Positions 45,923 through 56,621 of a stretch of 64,000 bases of DNA are shown here, piece after piece; position 1 is the first letter of the stretch; each line of letters opens with the position of its first letter. The DNA lies in NCBI GenBank assembly GCA_031308135.1, contig JAHLJT010009419.1:37503221-37567220 (forward strand), written 5' to 3'. Both the position numbers and the translations under genes were made by a program. The DNA is from Acheta domesticus (Eukaryota; Arthropoda; Insecta; Orthoptera; Gryllidae). Under the pieces are notes generated by a model, which was given only the letters and a program-made list of their open reading frames with translations, ran no database searches and was not told the origin of the DNA.

Positions 45923-45924
45923 TA

Positions 45925-46520
45925 GAGTAATCTCTCTATATCCTCGGTCCAATCTTATGATCAATTATTATGACACTGAGGCATGTCTAACTGATTTGGA
46001 GGCATTGTCGGGAAGCAACGTATAGAAACGATCCACATTCATTCATTTCTCATAAACTTTGGCAAACGTACGCTAGCGACTGTGATACTCTGGTGTTTTG
46101 TGTTCTGTCAAATGAAAAATATTCGCTTGGAAACAATTTATGTATGTCGCTAACATTCAAGAAAGTACACTTCAAAGCTTTTGTTTAAAGAAATATTATT
46201 TACATTGATTATTCTTTGATTAAAAGTTGATCTTTTGAAAGTTCAATCTTATTTAATTTAACTTTTAATTTCTCTATTAGGGAATCCATTTTAATTTATT
46301 TCATTCATCATTATTGCCATATGCCTCAACAATTCTTCAATATTATATATTTTTAAATTTTTATTGAGTAATAAAAACAAATTCACTCATGGAAACTATC
46401 CCTAGTCTCCAATATCCCCTCTCTCAATTGACGTTTTCAAGGCAGTGTCCACTCATCCGATGTGCGGAAGAATACATTTCGTGCAGCGAAGTTGTCATTG
46501 GCAATGCTCATAACTTTTAG
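45925..46520. other. AT-rich non-coding interval
   Basis: Nothing recognised. Confidence 0.35.
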
Positions 46521-46641
46521 AAACTGTCCAAAAAAAGTCAAATCGGTCACTGATCTGTACCGGCTGTATTTGTGGGTGCGCCGCTATCGCCCTGAAGAAG
46601 CGAGGAGGATCAGGGAAGCTGGGGACTTCGGCTACGTGTGA
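46521..46641 (+). CDS. Candidate coding exon, unrecognised protein
   Basis: After an acceptor-like TTTTAG (46515-46520) one frame is open for 39 codons to a TGA at 46639-46641. Its C-terminal part reads RRYRPEEARRIREAGDFGYV. From 46555 to 46638 most codons end in G or C, in a strongly AT-rich setting. An AATAAA follows at 46699-46704, so it could be a last exon with a short 3' UTR. Alternatively GTGTGAG at 46636 could act as a splice donor. The word RPEEARRIREAG loosely recalls the segment before the AGGxV motif of PP2C phosphatases, but the second Gly is Asp here and I do not assign the family. Confidence 0.35.
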
Positions 46642-46698
46642 GGTGCTGGGAGTTTAGGGGTATTTCTCATATTGTATAATTTCAAGCAACACTGTTCC

Positions 46699-46704
46699 AA
46701 TAAA
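46699..46704 (+). promoter_or_regulatory. Possible polyadenylation signal
   Basis: AATAAA, 58 bp after the stop of the candidate exon. This hexamer is common by chance in AT-rich DNA, so its value depends on the exon being real. Confidence 0.25.
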
Positions 46705-47019
46705 AATAATTTAGCGTAAAAATCAATGTTAAAAAAATATACATTTTTTACGAGTGAAACAATTTGAAAAATATGATGTAAAAGCGAAATTCTATAAAAT
46801 TAAATGCATTGTAGCTCATAAAGTAAATCGATGTAATGTAATTAAAATTTATTCACTTTTTTGGAATACCTATAATAAAATTTGTGGGCAGAACCAACGA
46901 AAAATATGTGCACATTTCTCCTGAACGTAGAAAACATTTTGACCTTGTAGTACGTACATCAGTCCAGACACGTATTGGATTTCCAAACAGTAGAAAGCCC
47001 ATAAAACGCGTTCGTGTGG

Positions 47020-49000
47020 TAGGCAGTTGGCCTGAGTGACTACGACGTGAGCGCGATTTCCACTCGCTCCCGTCGTCCGCCGCGCCGCGCCGTCGGCGTC
47101 GGAAATGTCGGCGGTCGGTGGACGGAAGGGAGGGGGCGAGGACGTGTGAGGAGGCGCTGGCGACAGCGGCGCGGCCGCGTGCGCAGGCCCTTCGTGACAG
47201 GGCGGTCGCCGCGCCGCGCCGCGCCGCGCCGGCGGCGACGCGTGCGGGACAGGTGGCGAGGGGAACCCTCCGCCCTTCGACCCCCTCGGCCCGCTTTTAT
47301 TGCAGCCGTCACGCTCCGCCGGACGCCGCGGGGAAGACGTCGGGACGCGCGGCGGGTGGGCGGACGGAAAGGAGGCTGTGGTGGAGGCGGTGGGGGAGGA
47401 TGCATTGGCGGCGGGAGGGGCGAGGGAGAGTGGTGGTGGAAATGGAAGCAGTAGGGACTGTGCATGAGGTTTGAGAGGGAGCGAAGGCACTGGTGACGTG
47501 AGGGGGGCGGGAGTGACGGAGGGAGCGGGAGTGACGGAGGGAGCGGGAGTGACGGAGGGAGCGGGAGTGACGGAGGGAGCGGGAGTGACGGAGGGAGCGG
47601 GAGTGACGGAGGGAGCGGGAGTGACGGAGGGAGCGGGAGTGACGGAGGGAGCGGGAGTGACGGAGGGAGCGGGAGTGACGGAGGGAGCGGGAGTGACGGA
47701 GGGAGCGGGAGTGACGGAGGGAGCGGGAGTGACGGAGGGAGCGGGAGTGACGGAGGGAGCGGGAGTGACGGAGGGAGCGGGAGTGACGGAGGGAGCGGGA
47801 GTGACGGAGGGAGCGGGAGTGACGGAGGGAGCGGGAGTGACGGAGGGAGCGGGAGTGACGGAGGGAGCGGGAGTGACGGAGGGAGCGGGAGTGACGGAGG
47901 GAGCGGGAGTGACGGAGGGAGCGGGAGTGACGGAGGGAGCGGGAGTGACGGAGGGAGCGGGAGTGACGGAGGGAGCGGGAGTGACGGAGGGAGCGGGAGT
48001 GACGGAGGGAGCGGGAGTGACGGAGGGAGCGGGAGTGACGGAGGGAGCGGGAGTGACGGAGGGAGCGAGGCGGAGGAGACGGCGAAAGCTGGGTGGACAG
48101 CGGCGGCGGGGGCGGGGTTGTGGAGGGAGCGGCGGAAAGAGTGGAACGGGGAAGACGGGACGCGCGGCGGGTGAGCAAGCGGGGCGGACGCTGTGGCGGG
48201 GGAGGATGCTGTGGCGGGGGCGGACGCTGTGGCGGGGGCGGATACAGGACGGTGAGAGTGGCAGGGGTGACGGTGAAGGGAATGGAGCGGGGTCGATGGC
48301 ACTAGTGACGGGAATGGGAAGGAGCAACGGCGGGAGCGGGGCGGAAGCGACGGCTAAAAGGGGCGCGGGCAGCGGTGGGATGAGACGGGGCTGTGGAAGG
48401 GAGAGGGCGGTGGGAGTGGAGAAGGGAGACGAAGGCAGCAGAGCCGTTGGAGAGGTTGGCGGGGGCGAAGGCTCTGATGTCGGGAATGGGATGGGAGCGA
48501 TGGAGGGAGCGGGGCGGAGGCGATGGCCACGGGTGGGAGGGCAGCGGCGCCGGGGGTGGGTTAGTGGAGGTGCGGCGGAGGGATTGGAGAGGGGGTGGAG
48601 GTGGAGGCAGCACGGCCGGCGGAGGAAATGCACCGGACGCGAAGACACTGGTGACGGGAGTGAGACGGGAATGACTGAGGGAGCGGGTCGGTGAAGACCC
48701 CCAGCGGGGGAGGGTAGCGGCGGCTGGTGGTGGGGCTGTGGAGGGAGTGGCGGAGGGAGTAGTGCTGGTATGGAGGTGGAGGCCGAATGGCCGGCGAAGG
48801 GAATGCAACGGAGACGAAGGCACTGGTGATGGTGGCGACTGAAGGACGGGGGCGGAGAGGACGGGCAGAGCGAGGGAGGGAAGCGGCGGCGTGGGGCGGG
48901 GCGTGGAGGGGGCGGCGGAAAGCTCTGTGCCGCGGCGTGAGAGGGGAGAGCAGTGATATGGAAGCGAACACGGAAAGAAAAGAGCAATGTCGGAACGAGG
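47020..49000. repeat. 2-kb GC-rich complex minisatellite region
   Basis: A CpG-rich left flank (47040-47340, with TTTTATTG at about 47295) is followed by G-rich degenerate repeats. GGCACTGGTGACG-like words recur at about 47486, 48297, 48645 and 48820. GGAGCGGGGCGGA words recur around them, and the perfect 18-bp array is embedded at 47505-48066. Minus-strand frames of up to 721 codons and a plus-strand frame of 407 codons are produced by these repeats. Their translations are Pro/Ser/Leu- or Gly/Ala/Glu-rich with no domain. Confidence 0.65.
47521..48060. repeat. 18-bp minisatellite GGGAGCGGGAGTGACGGA, 30 identical copies
   Basis: Thirty consecutive units with no substitution by eye, plus partial units on both sides. 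Being a multiple of three, the unit gives in-frame hexapeptide repeats: Gly-Ala-Gly-Val-Thr-Glu on the plus strand and Ser-Val-Thr-Pro-Ala-Pro on the minus strand. The other two minus frames are also open. This homogeneity contrasts with the degenerate repeats around it. Confidence 0.95.
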
Positions 49001-49888
49001 AGAATACTGCTTTCGATCTCAAACAGGCCCTGCAAATAGTGCAGTCAGAAACGAACTATAAGCAAACAGCAGGAGGGCAAAATCCAGTAGGGTGGAGGTC
49101 TCGCGTTTGATCTCGGTACAGGACGACGATTGGTTCCATGTACTGGCAGTAGTGAGGGGTGGGGAGAGGAAGTGACGGGAGATGCGGGTGGTGGAAAAGG
49201 TTAAAAGCACGAACGTGCCCGGTGGACGCAATGTTTTCGCAGAGGGTTGGGAATAGCGAACGTCAGCTTTCGTTTGGGATAGAGGGTGTCGTCGTGACTA
49301 TGAGAGATGCCTTTGAGGAAAGGAATTATTTCTGACGACGGCAGGGATGTAGACCGTCCTATCAGTTGCAATAATGACGACGTTGGCCTGAAGGGAGGAG
49401 TAGCAAACGGAACAAACAGAGAGAGAAGACGAAGTGCGGGATCTACCAGAGAACACTCTTTGGGAGTATGGCAGCTGTTGGGGCAAATGGGGTCCAGGCC
49501 ACACGCCCCAAATCCAAGGATGAAAATGCGCTGAAGAGCACAAAATATATCTAAGAAGTGATCTAAGAACTGTGCATTGACAATTCGTCCCTCTATCGTT
49601 CATTCAGAATTCATTTTCGGACCCATAGCTCTCGTGTCTGAACAAGATCGTGGTTAAGATCTGTGAAGAGGAAGGATGGAATGGGCACATCTATCAGCGA
49701 CGCCTTATTCATCGTCACAACCATATTTTGCATCCAATCGCCTTCACTGTGACCTACACTCGGTTTATTTTCTGAATGCCAGCCTCCTATCTTTGACTCA
49801 TCAATGCAATTTCTATTGGTCACCCTCCACCTCTGTGACCACGATCTTCAACTTTGGGTGCTGCAAGAGCGCCCCGTGCACCATCAGG
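49000..49888. other. Non-coding interval of intermediate composition
   Basis: Short overlapping frames on both strands, no motif recognised. Confidence 0.3.
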
Positions 49889-49891
49889 TTA

Positions 49892-50579
49892 AGGCGGCCC
49901 CACACATTCGGTATTCACCGAGTAGCCAGAGGCCGCTCGCCGAATCCCGAGTAGTGTGGATGAGTCGCTTACTATTTGTTCAGGAACGAACATTCGGTGT
50001 TCGCTCTCCCCACCGCGTGTCGATCTTTTTGATCCATCGAAGGAAGCGAACATTCGCCGAGCGTATGAGTTGATTAGGCGAGCAGTCACTTGCTGTTCTG
50101 CGAATGCCGAATGCGTGGTGTTCGGAATGCCGGTGTCGGGCTGCCGGAGAGCCGGCGAGTGCCGAATACCGGTTCCAAACTTTCGCCATTCGCCAAGTTG
50201 TGAGCGACTGCTCGCCCAATCCCGAGCAGCCAATGTGCTCGGCGAATGTTGGCTTCCTTTGATCGGCCAAAAAGACCGACACACGATGCGAATGGGAAGC
50301 ATCGAATGTTCGTCGCCCAGCAAATAGAAACAACACACCCACACGACTTGGGGTTCGGCGAGTGGTCGCTCGCGTCGAGTGTCTGGAACATCTTCACCAG
50401 CTCGTGCCCGGAACGCTCTTGTAGCAGTCGTCGATGAGTACAACTGACCGACACGCGGTGGGTAGGGCGAACACCGTATATTCGTCGCTCGCCAAATAGT
50501 AACCAACTCATTCACACTACTCGGGATTCGGCGATCGCTCGCTCGCTACTCGCCGAATACCGAATGTGTGGAGCCGCCT
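49892..50579. mobile_element. Harbinger-like element, 688 bp, TTA duplication
   Basis: The termini AGGCGGCCCCACACATTCGG and, read inward from the right, AGGCGGCTCCACACATTCGG differ by one base. TTA flanks both ends (49889-49891 and 50580-50582). The interior is rich in repeated GCGAACATTCG, CTCGCCGAAT and GAGCGACTGCTCGCC-like words in both orientations, suggesting several inverted sub-repeats or nested family members. The overlapping open frames on both strands (up to 208 codons) come from this palindromic structure. Same family as 10907-11114. Confidence 0.78.
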
Positions 50580-50584
50580 TTAGC

Positions 50585-50740
50585 TTCACCGCAGGGTTCG
50601 AGGGCGAGAGAGGGCTCGCGCGGCAGTGTGACGTGCTGCGATGCCCCTCGCCCTTCGGGCCGCCCTTCGCCCCGTGCACGCCCCATCGCCCTCGCCCCAT
50701 CCCGCGCCGCTCGATCGCCCGTCGGGATATCCGAAGCTCG
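50585..50740. other. CpG-rich island
   Basis: GC-rich block right of the Harbinger-like element, C-rich on the plus strand. Nothing recognised. Confidence 0.35.
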
Positions 50741-50814
50741 TGATCGTTATTCGCTGCGGAGCGCTGCAATTTTGCTTCATATAATGAAAGCGTATTGCGC
50801 AACTACTATAATTT

Positions 50815-51068
50815 GTAGGTAATCCACGCGCTTCCGAGCGCTGCGGGGAGCGCAAGCTATTGCGGGTGCGGTTTAGGGGCGCGTGTCCGTTCTGCGCATG
50901 CGCCCTCCGAGCGAATGTTCGCGGTCGCTTCATGAAACTCCTCTCCCGCTGAGCAAGAGGTTAAATAAACTGTCGAGCCTTGTATACCTTTGTAGCCACA
51001 ACCGAGATGAGCTGGGTTATTATTATTTTTCGGGATCGTCCCAATATACGTGTGGCGGCGAGGATAAC
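50815..51068 (+). mobile_element. Probable LTR end plus primer-binding site (gypsy/mag-like)
   Basis: TCTGCGCATGCGC, an AATAAA within GGTTAAATAAACTG, and a T-rich stretch before CCCAATATACG resemble the U3-R-U5 layout of a mag-type gypsy LTR. TGGCGGCGAGGATAAC at 51053-51068 then resembles the TGGCGACGAGGAT primer-binding site of that group. The left LTR boundary is a guess. No gag or pol follows, so this would be a solo or decayed copy. The 10-bp stem at 51059-51083 overlaps the site. Confidence 0.4.
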
Positions 51069-51083
51069 ATCTCTTGTTATCCT
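51059..51083. repeat. Hairpin, 10-bp perfect stem
   Basis: GAGGATAACA and TGTTATCCTC with a 5-base loop, overlapping the putative primer-binding site. Confidence 0.6.
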
Positions 51084-51084
51084 C

Positions 51085-52375
51085 TTTGTATTCCAAGTTA
51101 ATCCCAGAACCTGATAATAAAGTTTGATGTAGATACATTTCTACAATCAAAACTAATTTTTAATTTTGGGTTTTATATGATTGTAAAATGAGGCTATCGG
51201 TGAGAGGGAATTTACCCTTTATGCAAATTCGAAAGAATGGGGATTTACGTAATACTACTACAATTCAGTACTTTATCAACAGTTCCAGTGAACAATACAT
51301 CTAGTTCGTCTTCCACACGAATTGTTTTGAAGAGTTTATTTCTCTTTGGTTTCATGAAATGTGATTCAGGGATGTGGGCAGCTAAAACTTCTCTGGACAC
51401 AATTCCTATTATCGTTTCGCTGTGCTGATACGTATGAATATAACCATCTTCCTCATTGAATCTAGAAGATGAATAAAAAATCTCTTGACCTCCTGCGTAC
51501 GTTCATTCACCATATCCTTCGTTTATGTGCTAAGAAGACATGTAAAATAAACGAGAAAACTTCATAAACTTGGGAGCCTTACATTTCGCATTCTCCGCTC
51601 TCTGCTGCTTATCAATAGTCTTCGAGACACTCGAGAGCAAATTCCTCTAAAATCTTTAATTGTTTAATTAAGCGTTAGAGTTCTCGTTTGTTGTTTCCAA
51701 GAGGATGGAAAGCCTCAGACGTCCTAAGTGAAGAAATTATGAGAGGTCTGCCTTAAACACAAGACACCGTGAACTAACTTTTCCCGTCGTATTCTTCCTT
51801 TTTAGAACTATTTCGCAAAAATATACACTGGGTGTCTGCACCAAGCCTCTGTGAACTTGTGTTTTGAGATCATACAGAAAACTCGAACAATTCGGGCGTA
51901 TTTAATGAAAGCTGGAGAAAAAAACGAATGTGTTAATATTGCCAATGACACTACTCTTTCTTTTCCTGTCGCTATATGAAAGGAATGTCGTGTTGCTTGA
52001 TTCCAATTTCGTTTCTTATGACGTACATTGTTCTCGTGATTTATTATTATTGTTATTATTATTGTTATTATTATTATTAATTTACACGATTAAAGAAGGT
52101 ATGAGTCGGTTGAGTATTAAATCTACTGCAGGTTGCTACCAGCATCCTAAGGAGCAGACCTTGGGACTGTCTGTGCCTCTACCATACTGTGCGCAGAATG
52201 TGGGCGGTTCCAAATAATGCATCGTATTGCACTTCCCAGTCTTTTGAATGACCTGAGAGATCAGAAATTCTTACTCATATTTCGGAATAAATCTCAGAGT
52301 TCCGATAACTATCGGGAGACTAGTGCTTTTATGCCCTTTTTTATGGCACTTAATAGTTTGAGGATTGTTAATTAG
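51085..52375. other. AT-rich non-coding interval
   Basis: Contains an ATT/GTT triplet run at about 52038-52082. No gene recognised. Confidence 0.4.
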
Positions 52376-52476
52376 AATCGATAGAGACGAAAAAATGACA
52401 AGTTTCCATCCACAGACGGAGACGCGCCGAAAGACACCTCACATGCCCCAAACGGTGGACCAGGAGCGGTGTAGCC
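52376..52476 (+). CDS. Candidate coding exon, unrecognised protein
   Basis: Flanked by an acceptor-like GTTAATTAG (ending at 52375) and a strong donor-like GTGAGT at 52477-52482. One frame is open throughout, including MTSFHPQTETRRKTPHMPQT from the ATG at 52395. About two thirds of third positions are G or C, against an AT-rich background. The same frame stays open beyond the donor to about 52586. I recognise no domain; chance cannot be excluded. Confidence 0.27.
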
Positions 52477-52588
52477 GTGAGTGTCGGACGAATGGACACA
52501 TGCAGGATACCCAATTACTATTTGTGTTAGTTTATTCCCTTCAGAAACTGAATTTTACTTTGGTAATAAGGATGATTACTACTTAAAT

Positions 52589-52995
52589 TTCCCGACGGTA
52601 GTAGGATTTTCGACACTACTTTGTCAGCTAGGTCGAATTAAGTCGTTGCCTGGAGGAGAATTCTAGCTGGTCTGACCCTAACAAACGGACCACGGAACGC
52701 GCGCGATCGTTCCTTCCCCTTTCTTGTCCTAACCGCCCTTCTTAGTTACATGTACCACACTACCACACATGTCGGGAGACCAGTCGAGAGTTCAATGATT
52801 TTCTCGGCTGGGGCGCGGTGCCCGCTGGTGGGAGATACCTGGTTGAGGAAAACACCGCAGGTCGCCTCCGGATCTCACCATCTAGCGGGAGAAGATCACT
52901 GCTACCTCCCAAAAAAACCATGCACTTCACTTACGGGACTAATGACCCAAGTAGTTGACGCACCCGGAATCACTAACAATCAAATCAAAAATGAC
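52589..52995 (+). mobile_element. SINE-1 copy, 5'-truncated
   Basis: Begins at the GGATTTTCGACACTACT block, lacking the A and B boxes. About 35 bp of the central module is deleted before the CCCTAACAAACGGACCACGG block. It then continues through CACACTACCACACATGTCGG and CTTACGGGACTAATGACC to an ACAATCAAATCAAA tail. Confidence 0.85.
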
Positions 52996-53034
52996 AATCC
53001 ATATTCAGCAAGAAGCGAAGTTAAGCGAAACGTT

Positions 53035-53340
53035 GTCGACGTCGCCAGCGAGCGTGTGTGGAGGCGGGTCAAGGACTGCCAGCGCGCCTCACGTCCCGCC
53101 ATCCCCGCCCCCGCCTGCGCCTCTGCCGATTGCCCCCCCCCCGCCCGCGCGCGTTCTCGCACGTCGCTCCACTTTTATTGCGTCTGCTGTTGAGTCTACG
53201 CTGGCGTCTTTATGGCGCATAAATAGGTAGACGACGCCCCCTCCTCCCCTCCTCTCCTCTTCCCCTCCCATTCCTCTCCCCTCCCCCTCCTGGCTGCAGC
53301 CATCTCCGCGCCAGGACGTGACGGCGCATCCCGCAACATC
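53035..53340. other. CpG-rich island with TTTAT motifs
   Basis: The C-rich right half contains TTTTATTG at 53173-53180, TTTATGG at 53209-53215 and CATAAATA at about 53218. These three posterior-Hox/Cdx-like words lie within 55 bp in GC-rich surroundings. Regulatory function is inferred from the motifs only. Confidence 0.4.
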
Positions 53341-54505
53341 GGAGACTCAAGGTTTCATCTTTTCTCAGGGGGATGCACAATGTCTTGTCGGGTTTCAAGG
53401 TATCGATTCTACTGCATACTTTGAGGGATATTCATTGAGAGATTCTAGGCCAACATAGATTCTTAACATTACAAATGAAGATTCACAATTTAGTTAGTTG
53501 AGTTAAACCAGTTTGAGTAATTTTTGCTGACAATTGTGAATGACATTGAAATATATTGCAAATCAACAATGACTGCATTCTTTTACACTCAGTAAGAATG
53601 AAGAACTTCTAAACAATGAAAATGTCATTGCGATCTTTTGAACAAAATTTGGTCGTTTGTGCTAGTAAGTGGTAGGCTACGATATAACAATATGTGGTAA
53701 GCGTACGTCACGAAACCTATTTGACTTCATACTACGTCGTAATATGAAGTTATACGTCGTATACGTCGCACAAGGTTGTGTCTATTATAAAAATTTCAAA
53801 AGTAATTTAATCAATGTGAGTGATTGATAGAAAAATGTTGATACAATATGGCTGAATTTTCTACAATTACGACATTTGGCTTAATGTGTAACTTCAAGAG
53901 AAGCATTCATTGCATTTCTTTAGTCATCACATTCATCTCAAAAAAACCTTGATTATTCATCTACCTTTTGCAATCCGTGTCGTACTTTATTGGCAAGAAA
54001 ATAAGAAAATATCTTACTACGTCATTCATAATATCCTGCGTGCACTATACAAAATTTATTCGTTAAGAACATTTTAAAAGTCACGATTCTTCTATTTCAA
54101 ACTAGAATTTCGCGATCGTTTGAGAAAGCAATGAAACGAAGTTGGAAGTCATTAGTGCAATAGACAATAGTCATTCGATGTGCAATGGACCTTCAAGGAG
54201 TTCTCTGAAGATCGTCTTCTGAGAAGTGAAGGTCGGTCTGCTACTCCGCGTAGACGAAGACAGTAGCGTCAATGGTAAAGGCAACGCCGGCCGGTGGTTA
54301 ATAGGCAGTGAACGTGTTTACGGATTCAGATATGATTAAAATTGCGAGTTTCGAATTGCATTGTTTTACAAAGAATTATCACTGGCTAGGCAAAACGGAA
54401 TGTGATATTTCTTACACGAGGTTTAATTTGACTGTACGTCTAATTTCACTGTCAAGAAAAATGAAATAGATTGTGATTTTCAATGAAATAGTCGAGGACG
54501 CTAAG
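53340..54505. other. AT-rich non-coding interval
   Basis: No gene. A short hairpin (ACTTCATA...TATGAAGT) and repeated TACGTCGTA words occur at about 53731-53770. Confidence 0.4.
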
Positions 54506-54506
54506 A

Positions 54507-54690
54507 TTGAAGGGCCGGGGCTAACTCTGCTCGAAGAGCTATGGGTTCGAATCCTGCCCCGGGCAATAATGTTTGTGTGTGTTCATGTTATCCTTACGTG
54601 TTCCCTTCACAGTTGCCCCGATGTTAAAAATCGCAGTGGTCGCAATATGACCCAGTAGAAAAAAGCCTAACTAAAAAAATAAATTTCAAA
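54507..54690 (+). mobile_element. tRNA-derived SINE (SINE-4)
   Basis: The tRNA-like head is paired at its ends (GGCCGGGGC and GCCCCGGGC) and has a perfect box B, GGGTTCGAATCC, at about 54543. About 110 bp of body and an A-rich tail (GCCTAACTAAAAAAATAAA) follow. The head is too short in the D-arm region for a functional tRNA. Single copy in this window. Confidence 0.6.
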
Positions 54691-55230
54691 AATATATTTT
54701 TCAAAATAGACATCCTTACCGAGTTCAGTGATCAATGCTCCCATTGCAGATGGTAAATCCTTATATAGTGTTAGAGTAATCTGCGTTCGTTCGTGTGTCT
54801 GTCCTTTGTCACTCACGATTTAACCCCTTCCCGTCAATCGACGTCAAACAACTGAGGTGCTATTCGACGCGCCTCGCTCATTTGTTGGGGATTTGATGTT
54901 TTGTTTACAGATCTGTCAGGAAGATTCCAAGCGATATCTCCAATAACGTGTTTTGAGTTTTTAGGCAATTTAAATGTGCTTTGAGCGACTTACAGTTCTT
55001 TCAGAGGTGATCAATATCTCTTCTGATTCATCTTAATAGCCAAATGGATTGGCATTGTTTCAGGCAAATATTTACAGTACATTCTAAAAAACTAGCAAAT
55101 AGTAGTTTACGTAACAAGAGCGCGATACAGGTGATTCACGCACGAGCTGAATTTGTCGTTCGAGCTACGCAAAGACGACAAGAAGATGAATGTCGGGTAT
55201 CACCTTGCGCCCGTTTCGCGTAAATATTTT
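54691..55230. other. AT-rich non-coding interval
   Basis: No gene recognised. Confidence 0.35.
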
Positions 55231-55234
55231 TTAA

Positions 55235-55502
55235 CACGCCGTGAGCGAAACGCAGTGCGTCAAGTAAAAGAATATAAATTAAATACCAAATAACTAGAAA
55301 CACCTTACTTGTACAAAAGCAAATGGATTCCAGAGTTGTAACACTATTGTTTGTAAATAACAAAGATGACAAGACAAAAGGGAAATGCGGATCGTTACAG
55401 TTGTTTCGCACACGCTTCGCGATGTTTCGTACACTGTTAAAAAAATTAGCAGTTTCCTACTCGGAAAACAAGCACGAGAAACCACATTTTACGTATGGCG
55501 TG
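55235..55502. mobile_element. Possible TTAA-flanked MITE
   Basis: TTAA at 55231-55234 and 55503-55506 flanks inverted CACGCC termini that match at about 13 of 21 positions. The exact repeat including the flank is TTAACACGCC. It overlaps a 101-codon plus-strand frame (55323-55628) that extends past the right end and has no known motif. Tentative. Confidence 0.35.
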
Positions 55503-55506
55503 TTAA

Positions 55507-56620
55507 AAACATATTTTTTTAGCTGTTTGAAGGCACCTAGAACGATGAAACGCTGTGAATTAGTACAATTCTGCCTTTCCGTGAATCCTCAGATCATGGT
55601 TTATTCGATTGACGATATTGAAGCCTAATTATATGAGTAACCATACATTTAAAAAAATACTTCTGCCCATGAATTAAATACACTGAAAATTAATTTGTCT
55701 CCGAATATTTTCAAACGCTAAATAAAGATTTGATTATTAGGGCTTGATAAAGACATTAGCCAGCTCGCCCAAACATTGCAATAAAATCTGTATTAATTGT
55801 ACGTTAAGTTCTTTAGTTTGTTAAATGAGATGTATTTTATAGAGCTTTGTATTATATTTCCTGAATTATTTTCTATGTTACTGTATCGTCGTTATGAAGG
55901 AAAGCTATTATGTGTTGGACATTTTTGAACATGATGATAACAATGTCTAGTACTATGTCTCGTTTGCAACACCTCTATCGGAAACAATTTATGGGAACAA
56001 AATTGTTAATAATAATAGAAGCACGGTAATAATAATAGAAGCAGCACATTCCCGAAACGCGAATATAGTGCACGAATAACATGAAAGACGGTCTAACGCT
56101 CTTGATCGCCTGCCAACGTTTGAATCTTTCGTTCGAAATCATCATCGTTATGCCAAAAGAGTGCCCACAAGGATACGCAAAATTTCCAGCTATGCTGACA
56201 GCTACGTATATGTGACGCCAGTGTTATTAGTGATGCTATAAAACTAAAGACATTCGTTTTGCCTAAACGAGCTTTGCCATTTTGCCTTGTTTTACCTAAC
56301 AATCTTTGGGGCACCCTCACTACACTTTTTTGGTCTTATGTTCGAGAGGGCTAGTCCTCTGACCGCCCTAGGCAAATTTAGAGAAATTTTATTATATAAT
56401 GACACTTCTAAATCCACCTTGAAACATCCTGTGAATCTGTATGTACTTCATTTCACTGTACTAAGCGCACCAGAGTTTCATCATTTTCCCAATCCTGAAG
56501 GTTCCAGAGTTGGATGGTCCTCATTCCATTTGGTGTATCGGAGTCAGTCGCGTAAGTCCAGCACTTTACGCTCCCGGATTGATAAATTGATATTTCTGGG
56601 GACCTCAACTGCTTTGTTCA
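55507..56620. other. AT-rich non-coding interval
   Basis: No gene recognised. AATAATAGAAGCA is directly repeated at about 56012-56042. Confidence 0.35.
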
Positions 56621-56621
56621 T

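Noticed and set aside
46870..49035. A 721-codon minus-strand open frame and several overlapping frames of 153-420 codons
   Set aside because: They are produced by the 18-bp array and surrounding GC-rich repeats. Translations are Pro/Ser-rich with no domain, and several frames on both strands are open over the same bases.
49889..50515. A 208-codon minus-strand frame in the Harbinger-like element as a transposase
   Set aside because: The frame runs through palindromic sub-repeats and shows no DDE-type pattern or HTH. Overlapping frames exist on the other strand.
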